DNA of 64,000 nt from an uncultured Prevotellaceae bacterium (GTDB taxonomy: Bacteria > Bacteroidota > Bacteroidia > Bacteroidales > Bacteroidaceae). Location of the stretch: contig CAMOTI010000157.1 in the NCBI GenBank assembly GCA_946625675.1, positions 1-64,000 of the forward strand. The letters run 5' to 3'. Positions 30,037-38,600 of the stretch are shown here, one piece after another (the stretch's first letter is position 1; each line of letters opens with the position of its first letter). The notes beneath the pieces were generated by a model. The model was not told the origin of the DNA. It ran no database searches and worked only from the letters and a program-made list of their open reading frames with translations. Made by a program: the position numbers and the translations under genes.

Positions 30037-30153
30037 CCATCACCAACATCCACTCTCAACTCCCCACCATAAAAATTGTAAAAACTACACTTATAAACCT
30101 TTCATTATCAATTACTTAATAAAAGTTAAAATTACAACTTTTCTACAAAAATA

Positions 30154-30185
30154 TTTGTTCGTCACAAAAAAACTTCGTAAATTAG
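30154..30185 (+). promoter_or_regulatory. Promoter of small transcription unit: TTTG-N20-TAAATTAG
   Basis: TTTG 30154-30157; TAAATTAG 30178-30185 (one mismatch to TAnnTTTG). Confidence 0.55.
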
Positions 30186-30191
30186 CACTCG

Positions 30192-30275
30192 AAAAGATCG
30201 GATGGTGTCCCGCCACCCGATAAGTTCAAACAAAAGGCCTATCGGGACTGTGGCCGTCTATGGAGGAATATTACT
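30192..30275 (+). promoter_or_regulatory. Structured 5' leader with mutually exclusive hairpins
   Basis: ATCGGATGG (30197-30205)/CCACCCGAT (30213-30221) versus CCCGATA (30216-30222)/TATCGGG (30240-30246). Confidence 0.5.
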
Positions 30276-30440
30276 ATGAAGACCGTGATGAACTATGACG
30301 ATGAGTCCTATGAACTCGACAACGTCTACAACGACGACGACATGTATGGCGAATGGTACGGATACCGTAACACGCCCGCTCAAACCGACGACACGCTCTA
30401 TCTAATCTCTGGCAACGAAACCTCGATATGGTACAACTAA
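30276..30440 (+). CDS. Unlisted 54-aa ORF, Tyr/Asp/Asn-rich peptide
   Basis: MKTVMNYDDESYELDNVYNDDDMYGEWYGYRNTPAQTDDTLYLISGNETSIWYN; GGAGG 9 nt upstream of ATG; own promoter and terminator. Confidence 0.65.
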   Translation: MKTVMNYDDESYELDNVYNDDDMYGEWYGYRNTPAQTDDTLYLISGNETSIWYN

Positions 30441-30460
30441 CACAAATCTAACAGGGAACG

Positions 30461-30498
30461 AAAGCCGCAGGCATCAGTGCCTGCGGCTTTCCTTTTTT
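30461..30498 (+). terminator. Strong terminator of the 54-aa ORF unit
   Basis: AAAGCCGCAGGCA-tcag-TGCCTGCGGCTTT perfect 13-bp stem then CCTTTTTT. Confidence 0.9.
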
Positions 30499-30588
30499 CT
30501 TTACTTATTTTGTCCTTCCAGGCAGGGCAACACGTTGTCGATTGCACCACCCCATCATGTATCTGTCTGACCCTTACCACAGCGACGT

Positions 30589-30759
30589 CTACTCCTCCGC
30601 GGCCAAGGCCTCGAGGAACGCCTCTTCCTCTTCCAGCTCCTCGCGCTCGCGGGCCTCGCCGTGGTCCACGCCCGTGCCGCTCACGGGAAGCTGCTCCAAC
30701 AGCAGGCTGCCCACTGCCTCATGCAGCACCGTTTCGGGTTTTTGATATGTTCGCTTCAT
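30589..30759 (-). CDS. Small peptide (56 aa), 'YxKP' family, paralog of 35353-35565
   Basis: MKRTYQKPETVLHEAVGSLLLEQLPVSGTGVDHGEAREREELEEEEAFLEALAAEE. Confidence 0.65.
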   Translation of the reverse strand: MKRTYQKPETVLHEAVGSLLLEQLPVSGTGVDHGEAREREELEEEEAFLEALAAEE

Positions 30760-30864
30760 CTTAATCTGTTCTGTTATATTGTTTTCTCTCAGAAAGTTAC
30801 AGTAAACAGCGAAAAGTCCATCCACAAAAGTAAATAAACTTTTCACTGTTCACTTTTTCACTAT

Positions 30865-33800
30865 TCACTTAATTACCACTTTCTTGCCATTCACGATATA
30901 GATGCCCTTGCCCGGATTCGTCACACGGCGGCCCGACAGGTCATAAACCACGGCTGCCTTACCCGCAACATCACCCTGAGGAGCGTTGATGCCGGTAGGT
31001 GTATCGTCGTCCAGCTCGTCAGCACCGAACACGATTCCCTTCACGTCCTGACCCGACAGCTGCAGATAGCCCTTCCCATAAGCCACCGTACCGTCGCTCT
31101 TCAGCTTGTAGAAACCGGTCTTGCCGTTCACCTGGTTCAGCACGTAGATATCACCGCTCTCGCCGGTCATCCCGCCTTCAGGAACGGCTTTCAGGTCGTT
31201 GCCGCTCAAGCTGGCTGCGCTGCGCACCATCGTCCCGGCATAGATATAGTCGGAGGCCAGGTCATTATCTCCCTGCTTGCGGAGCAACACGGCCTCACCG
31301 GCAGGAACAGCGTCAACCGCAGTCAGATCTACCGACTTGCCGTCGGCGTTCAAAGCCACTGCATACATGTCCAGTCCGCCGAAAGAAAGACCCACCTTAC
31401 TATAGGCAAAAGTAGAAGCATCGAGCGACGAGAGCTTCGTGCCTATCTCGGAGTCGTAGCTGATGGAAGCGGAAGTAGCTCCCGGATAGGACGACTGAAC
31501 CGTCAATGTGCCCGGCTCAGTAAACGTATAGGCAAAGTCGGACTTCGTCTGAGGAACGCTTACCTTCACATTGTCAATCGTAAAGAAAGAATAAGTTTTG
31601 CCAAGCTCCACGTACACGCCCTGAATGCGCATGTCGGCTGCCGAGCCCACGGCATAGGCTCCACTTGCAATCACCAGCCCGCACGACTCTTTCAATGAGA
31701 CGGTGTATGAGACGGTTCGATTGGTCCGGTCAACCGTAAATGCATAATGGTACCACGGGCCGGTTGCTTCTCTCGGATTCGGGTCGTTCACGGTAAACGA
31801 GCCGCCGTCTCCCTCAACCGTATACACCTTGCCGTAATAGCTGCCGCCGGTCATCTTGAACAGATAGTTCGTGCCGACACTGAAGGTGCTTCCCTGCGTG
31901 CGCTCACCGAACAGATAGAGGGCATTATCGGCTGAGCCACTGGCATTGGTATAATGCATCCGGGCATCAAATTCCAATGTGTAGACTTCCTCATTGCCGT
32001 AAGGGTCGCTGCCGGAGGCATAGAAGCTCGTATAGGCACTGCGTGTGCCTGTTCCGCCGTTATTATTCACGTTCACATACTTTCCGTATGTCGCATCGCC
32101 CTCAACGAGTGTGATGTCAAGCTTGTCACCACTGACTGCCGTCCAGGAGCTCGCATCGGTGGCGGACTCATAGTCGAGGGCAAAAATCTCGCCGGAAGGA
32201 ACGGTCTTATAAACATAAATATTATCGATATTCGTAGTGCCGTTTCCGCGCCCGTCTAGGACAAACAATCCATAAAATTCGGAAGAGCTGCCGTCTGGCA
32301 GTGCAAAGGTTCCTTTAACAGTCGAACTGCTTTGGACTATCGTATAAGTGACCGTCCTGGCTGTCTGGTCAACATCCAGTTTATAATGGCTCCAGCCAGC
32401 ACTGATGTCAGCCGTCTCACTTTCATTGATCGTGAACGCCTGGCTGTTTGCCGCTTTCATACGGAAAAGATAGTTCATGCCTGTCGCATTGCAGTTCCTT
32501 CCGTTATAATTATATCCGATATTTTTTGTTGTGGGAATTACGGCGCCCTTGCTCATGACGACAAAGTCAGTCTCGCTTCGGTCGGCCACATTGCCTGCCT
32601 TTACATATGCGTCAAACTCAACTGAATAGGTCTCAACAGAAGTGAGGTCCAAGTTAAAAAGCGTATACGCTGAGCGGTTTGCTGCAATATTGGTGTTTGC
32701 CATCGTATGATGAATATAATTGCCATAATTGGCATCTCCTCCGACCAGTTCCAATATACCGTCGCCGTTTGTCCAGGAACTTGCATCTACGGCCTGTTCA
32801 TAGTCCTCAACAAACAACCGGTTCTCATCAACCGTTTCTGTCCTTCCGTCAAGACTCGTAAAGGTGGTGCTGACCGATACAGGTCGCTGTGCCACTCCGT
32901 TCAAGGTGTACGCCCCCACGCTGACATCCACATGCGGCATATACACATTACCCGGCTCTGCGACAACCCAGTCCGTGCGGGCTATATCCGGATTCACCAC
33001 ATTGCCGTCTCCGGTCTCTATCTGGCTCATGTCGTTGAACTGTTCCAGATAGTCTGGGAGATAATAGCCGAGATGGGGGGGCTGGTTGTAAGCCACGTTC
33101 TGCCAGGCCACACTCAAACGGTACACATGGTCGTGCATCAGCGTCGGAACACGGTAGGAGGTCGGTATCACCGTAGAGAAGATATTGAGTGTCGTGTTGT
33201 CGCTGGTGTCATAAAGAATAAGCTCTTCGCGCCAGTCCCCGAAGATGTCGGCGGAGAGACAGGGGGTGTCCTTCGTGCCGTTGCAGGATCCGGAGCTGCC
33301 CAAGTTGGTAAAGCGGGTGCCGCCCACGCCAAGGTCGGTCACACTGCAGTCGCGCCCAATTTTCGCAATCGACGTACCGGAGGAGAGGTTGTCGTAGGGC
33401 TCACCGTCCCAGTAGGTACGGAAATTCATGCTAACACCTTTCCATGACATCGTCGTGCCGTCCATGAAATGAATATTGTCGACTTTAGCCGACCAGTATT
33501 CGAAACCGCGCTTCTGAGGAAAGATATCAGCCGACAGGCCTCGCCCGTTATCGCCACCGCTGGTGGAGAAGTCCAGAATCTCGCCGGTGCTGGCATCTCT
33601 CAGGTGGTGACCGTAATGGGGGCCGTCCTCATGCACCATGAAGAACTCCAGGCCAGGACGGTCGGGGTCCAAGTCTGAAAGATGGTGGGCATCACCATGC
33701 TGAACGCCGGTGGAATAGCGCAAGGTGCCGTCGGCATTGACGGCAGCGCCTCCGAACAGGATCTCGTCTGTGCCGTCACCGTCGGTATCGCCAGCGGCGA

Positions 33801-35094
33801 TGCTGTGCGTGCCCTGGCCGTAGGCGGTGTAATAGGCGGTGGCATTTACGCTCCAGGCCGACTCCTTCACCTTGTTGGTGGAGCAGCTGTAGTTGGTCAC
33901 GTCAAAGGAGTCGTTATCGTTTGCCTTTGGCTTATAAAGCTTATAGGTGCTCTTGGAGTCTGAGTAATGAACCCAGCGGTTGGTCAGACGTGTTCCGTCA
34001 AAGTCCACTGCCCAAAGAAACGCATAGGTGTAATAACCGCGGGTGAACACGCCGCTGGCTTTCTTCACCGCACCGCCTAGATGGGCGACGGTGGCAAGAT
34101 AGCGCTCGCCACGGTTGCCATAGGTACCGATATCCGTGTTGCCGGAACGGTCGTCCCAGTCGAAGGTGCCGGCGGCGTCGCTCAGTCCTAACGTTGCGTT
34201 ACGGGTCGGTAGGTAGGGAATCGTATGGATAGCGGCGCCGGTCTCGCCGTTGAACACGGTCAGGTACTCATGACCGCCGTTGATACGTCCACCGCTGGTT
34301 CGGTAATCTGCGGAATTATTCACATTGCGAATGGTCGTGTTCGTGGCGGCAGCACTCACGTAATTGCCCCTGCCGTCCACACTGCCGGGAGCGGTCTTGC
34401 ACATCAGCTCGGACTTACCGTCGCCGTCGAAGTCATAAACCAGGAACTGGTTATAATGTGCGCCGGAGCGCATGTTGATGCCGAGGTTGATGCGCCATAG
34501 CCGCGTGCACCCGTTGGCCTTCGTGGCGTCAAGCTTGTAGCAGTCAAAAATTGTCTCGCCGGTAAAGCCGCCCTGCGAGTTGTCCTTCGCATTCGAAGGA
34601 ATCCATTTCACGATCAGCTCATACTGGCCGTCACCGTCCACATCACCCACAGAGCAGTCGTTTGGGGTGTAGGTGTAGCTTTCGCCGTTGACAGAACCGG
34701 CTGACGGCTGGTCCAGCTTCACCTTCAGATATGACTGGGCCCAGGGCTTCACGGCTGACGAGGTCTCGGTCAGCACCCCGTTCTGATAGGTCTTCACCTG
34801 ATAGCTCGCGCTGCTGCCGGCATCATCCAGCTCAAGGAACGTGGCTCCGGTTATCCCGGCAGCCACGGTCGCTCCGTCGCGGACGATATCAAAGGATGTC
34901 TGCATGTCGTCTGTGCCAAGCAGTCGCCAGCTCACATAATGCTTACCACCACAAGGTATCACAATCAGTCCGCGGTCCAGACGCTCCATCTGACTCACGG
35001 GGGTCACCTGAGTGAACTGCGCCCGCATCGGAACGAGCGGAAACGCTGTCATCAGGACAACTGTCAATAAGTTTGTCAATAGTAGTTTTTTCAT
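30865..35094 (-). CDS. Rhamnogalacturonan lyase (PL11-like) with duplicated C-terminal modules and sorting-like tail
   Basis: MERLDRGLIVIPCGGKHYVSWRLLGTD, CSVGDVDGDGQYELIVKW, YDFDGDGKSELMCKTAPG, LPDYLEQF; tail YDLSGRRVTNPGKGIYIVNGKKVVIK. Confidence 0.85.
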   Translation of the reverse strand: MKKLLLTNLLTVVLMTAFPLVPMRAQFTQVTPVSQMERLDRGLIVIPCGGKHYVSWRLLGTDDMQTSFDIVRDGATVAAGITGATFLELDDAGSSASYQVKTYQNGVLTETSSAVKPWAQSYLKVKLDQPSAGSVNGESYTYTPNDCSVGDVDGDGQYELIVKWIPSNAKDNSQGGFTGETIFDCYKLDATKANGCTRLWRINLGINMRSGAHYNQFLVYDFDGDGKSELMCKTAPGSVDGRGNYVSAAATNTTIRNVNNSADYRTSGGRINGGHEYLTVFNGETGAAIHTIPYLPTRNATLGLSDAAGTFDWDDRSGNTDIGTYGNRGERYLATVAHLGGAVKKASGVFTRGYYTYAFLWAVDFDGTRLTNRWVHYSDSKSTYKLYKPKANDNDSFDVTNYSCSTNKVKESAWSVNATAYYTAYGQGTHSIAAGDTDGDGTDEILFGGAAVNADGTLRYSTGVQHGDAHHLSDLDPDRPGLEFFMVHEDGPHYGHHLRDASTGEILDFSTSGGDNGRGLSADIFPQKRGFEYWSAKVDNIHFMDGTTMSWKGVSMNFRTYWDGEPYDNLSSGTSIAKIGRDCSVTDLGVGGTRFTNLGSSGSCNGTKDTPCLSADIFGDWREELILYDTSDNTTLNIFSTVIPTSYRVPTLMHDHVYRLSVAWQNVAYNQPPHLGYYLPDYLEQFNDMSQIETGDGNVVNPDIARTDWVVAEPGNVYMPHVDVSVGAYTLNGVAQRPVSVSTTFTSLDGRTETVDENRLFVEDYEQAVDASSWTNGDGILELVGGDANYGNYIHHTMANTNIAANRSAYTLFNLDLTSVETYSVEFDAYVKAGNVADRSETDFVVMSKGAVIPTTKNIGYNYNGRNCNATGMNYLFRMKAANSQAFTINESETADISAGWSHYKLDVDQTARTVTYTIVQSSSTVKGTFALPDGSSSEFYGLFVLDGRGNGTTNIDNIYVYKTVPSGEIFALDYESATDASSWTAVSGDKLDITLVEGDATYGKYVNVNNNGGTGTRSAYTSFYASGSDPYGNEEVYTLEFDARMHYTNASGSADNALYLFGERTQGSTFSVGTNYLFKMTGGSYYGKVYTVEGDGGSFTVNDPNPREATGPWYHYAFTVDRTNRTVSYTVSLKESCGLVIASGAYAVGSAADMRIQGVYVELGKTYSFFTIDNVKVSVPQTKSDFAYTFTEPGTLTVQSSYPGATSASISYDSEIGTKLSSLDASTFAYSKVGLSFGGLDMYAVALNADGKSVDLTAVDAVPAGEAVLLRKQGDNDLASDYIYAGTMVRSAASLSGNDLKAVPEGGMTGESGDIYVLNQVNGKTGFYKLKSDGTVAYGKGYLQLSGQDVKGIVFGADELDDDTPTGINAPQGDVAGKAAVVYDLSGRRVTNPGKGIYIVNGKKVVIK

Positions 35095-35120
35095 TATCTC
35101 TATAATTAGTTTGTTATAAG

Positions 35121-35190
35121 TAGAGACGCGCCGTGGTGCGTCTGGTATCTTTTCTCGTCATGTGTAGGGGCTTACGTCATGTATGCCCGA
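35121..35190. repeat. Composite two-palindrome dispersed element, copy B
   Basis: tagAGACGCGCCGTGGTGCGTCT..19 bp..tgtagGGGCTTACgtcatGTATGCCCg. Confidence 0.8.
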
Positions 35191-35352
35191 ATCACTCAAC
35201 ATTTGTGCAAAATTAATGAAAATCCCCCACTCCGGCCTTGTCGGATAGTCCGATTTTCATGGAAAATTATTCAAAAAAAAACTATTACATAAAGAAAGGG
35301 GGGTCAGCACCATGCCGACTCTCCCCTTTCTTGATTTCATGATAAACAGTCC

Positions 35353-35565
35353 TTACCACAGCGGCCTCTGCTGCTCGGCAGCCATGGCCTCGAGGAACGC
35401 TTCTTCCTCTTCCAGTTCCTCGCGCTCGCGGGCCTCGCCGTGGTCAACGCCCGAACCGCTTACCGGAAGCTGCTCCAGCAGCAGGCTGCCTATAGCGTCA
35501 TGCAGCACCGTCTCCGGTTTCTGATATGTGCGCAATGCCGTTGTTTTCTGATATACTCGTTTCAT
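35353..35565 (-). CDS. Small peptide (70 aa), 'YxKP' family with internally repeated N-terminus
   Basis: MKRVYQKTTALRTYQKPETVLHDAIGSLLLEQLPVSGSGVDHGEAREREELEEEEAFLEAMAAEQQRPLW. Confidence 0.65.
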   Translation of the reverse strand: MKRVYQKTTALRTYQKPETVLHDAIGSLLLEQLPVSGSGVDHGEAREREELEEEEAFLEAMAAEQQRPLW

Positions 35566-35648
35566 TGTCTTATCTTCAAGTTTTTTTGTGAACAGCGAAA
35601 AGCCTATCCACAAATGTAAATAAACTGCTCACTGTTCACTTTTCACTT

Positions 35649-38600
35649 TCACTTAATTACCACTTTCTTGCCGTTCACGATATAGATACCCTTACCAGGC
35701 TTCGTCACACGGCGACCCGACAGGTCATAAATCACAATCGGCCTGTCTGCCTCATCATCATTTACACCGATGATGCCGGTAGGCGTGTCGTCGTCGAACA
35801 TCGACAATGCCTTTGTCGTTATGCCGCTAATCTCAAGATAGCCACGGCCGACAGTCACGGTTCCTGTATCATTCAGCATGTAGAAGCCCACTCCGGAAGC
35901 ACCGGTATTAAGAACATAGATATTGCCGTTTCCATACACGGTCTCCGTAGTTGGAATCAGGTCATTACCTGCCCAATCTGAAGCATTCGTCACTATCTCA
36001 GAGGCAAAAATCTCTCCAGCAGTACCCTTGATAAGTCCGGCGGTGCCTTGAGGCAAAATGCCGTCGCTCACGAGCGTGGTCGTCACGTTCTTCTTGTCGC
36101 TGTCTACCGCTACCTTATAAAGTTCCAGTCCGCTCTTCGAGAAGTCAAGCGATGCCAGCTGGTAGTTCAGCGTGCTGTAACCCAGCGTGCCCACCTTGGC
36201 GCCTATCTCAGAAGTATAGCTGGTGGACGACGACATACAGCCGTCATAACTTGCTGTCACAGTCAACGTGCCAGGCTCTGTGAAGGTGTAAGTCGACAGG
36301 TCGGTGGCTTCCTTCGTAGACGTGATATAGATATTGTCAATCTTAGTGTCGCCATAGCCTCGGCCGTCAAGCACAAAGATGCCGTAGGCTTCTGTGCTCG
36401 TGCCGGAAGGGATGGAGAAGGTGCCGCTGGCCACGACTGTTGTGCCTTGCGTCAAGGTGTAACTTGCTGTTCTTGCCACTTGATTCACCACGATATTGTA
36501 ATGTATCCAAGCTTTGCTGATTGAGACTGCTGTTGTCTCATTTATCGTAAAATCCTGGCTGTTGGCTGCTGTCATGCGGTAAAGATAGTTTGTTCCTGCC
36601 GCATTACACTTATCACCATTGTAACCATATCCTACATTTCTATTAGTAGGAATGACTGCACCCTTGCTCATCACGACAAAATCCGTGGCACTCCGGTTTG
36701 CAGTATTTCCAGCTGTGATATAAGCGTCAAAATCAATTGTATAATTGTCAACATCTGAAAGGTCTGTAGCAAACAAGGTATACATGGATCGATTAGCTGC
36801 AATAGTGCCCATATTATGGTGAATGTAATTCCCATATGTTGCATCTCCTGTCACCAGTTCAAGTGTTCCTCCACCATTTGTCCAGCTGCTCGCGTCAGTG
36901 GCACTCTCATAATTCTGAGCATACAAGTTAGTCGTCGTGCTGGTCTTGTAAACATAGATATTGTCTATTCCAGCTCCACCAGGTGCATAGTTATACCGAC
37001 CGTTGCGCACATAGATGCCGTCGCAATAAGCACTCTCGCCGTCGGGAAGCGTGTATGAGCCGGAAGTAACCACATCTGTGGAGCCTTTCGGACTGATGGA
37101 GTAGCCTACTGTTCCAGCACTGGCATCCACACTGAGCGTGAAGTGATACCAGGTGGAGTTTGCCAGGGTGACTGTATTTGACGCATCCTCGTTGATTGTG
37201 AATGTTGTAGAACCCTCACCTCGCATCATATAGAACAGATAGGGATTATGTGTCCACTGGGAACTCGAGTTATAATTATATCCCCAGTTGTATTGCCATG
37301 ATGCTAAATGGCTCTCACTCATCACCACAAAGTTGGTAGTTTTCGATGCATTGTTGAAGTAAGCGTCAAATTCTATATTATAGTTCATCACGCCGTCATA
37401 GTCTGCAGTAATCCTTGTCCAGTCACCACGGTCAGCTGAAGACTGCATACCAATACACTGACCATCGCTGTTGGTATAAGTCGGAGTGAAGATATAACTG
37501 TTGTTATTGTTCACCCAATAGTCTGACGAAGTCGTGCTGCCCTCAAAGTCTTCGAAGAACAAAGTGTTGTCTATTGCTGTCTCTGTACCATCCAATGCGG
37601 TGAACACAGCCGAAAGATTCGGAGTCACTGTGTTTCCGTTGTAACTGAACGTGTTGTTCGTGATGCTCACTGTTGGATAATACACGTTCAGGTCGGTCTC
37701 GTTCCAAGATGTCCGTGCAATTTCAGGAGCAGGGCACTCCACAGCCACGCCGGTGCCAATCTTCAGATACCAACTGCCGTCGTTCCATACCAGCTCGTAA
37801 GTATAGTTGTCCAGTCCCTCGACAACGAAATTGGTGAAATCGGCCTCATTGGTCATTGTGCCGAGAAGATACATTCCGTCGGCAAGTGTGCCCTGAGGTA
37901 CGAATTCCAGGACTGGTTTCAAGTATTCCGGGCCGTAAGTCTCCCAATTTTCTCCCGACACACTGTTGCCTGCGAGTGTCTCAACATTCACATGGTCGGC
38001 TGTGATGTTGTTGCCGAACACGTCTATCTGAAGGCGGGCTCCATAATTCATCGTCAGCATTGTTGTGGTGATGTCACCCTTGCTGCCCTCGCCACCAGGA
38101 GTGATGGTGGAGGCATACAGCGATTCGATTCCGCCACCGAAAGTGCCGCCGTTCGTGTTCAGCGTAGTAAAGCGGTTCATCCATACAGGACTGCTCGACA
38201 ATGTGCCGTCGAACTCAAGGGTACCGGCCCATATCTGGGTGTTGCCAGTGTAAGTATGAGTGTTGGAGGCCATCTTCAGGATTCCGTCACCCTGCTTGAC
38301 CATGTGCATGCAGCCGGTCAGCGCGCCGCCGGTCAGTGTGTGGGTGTAATAAGTGCGGTTGATGGCAGGCAAGTTGGAAGCACCAATATTGCCGTCTGTC
38401 TTCACCTTCGTACCGCTCGTGCCGTTCACGTCTGTGCCTTGAACCCAGCTCGGTGCATTGTCTATAAGCACCCAAGGAGCAGCGCCGTCACTCACGCTTA
38501 TGGTCATGTTGCCGGTCTCGGCCATCAGCAGCTGCTTGTCGTTATGGGTTGAGCTGATGCTGCCACCATTGCCGATTTCTGTCCTGCCCTGCATCGTATA

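Noticed and set aside
30542-30764. Plus-strand Ser/Arg/Pro-rich ORFs over 30542-30764
   Set aside because: Mirror image of the conserved minus-strand YxKP peptide gene
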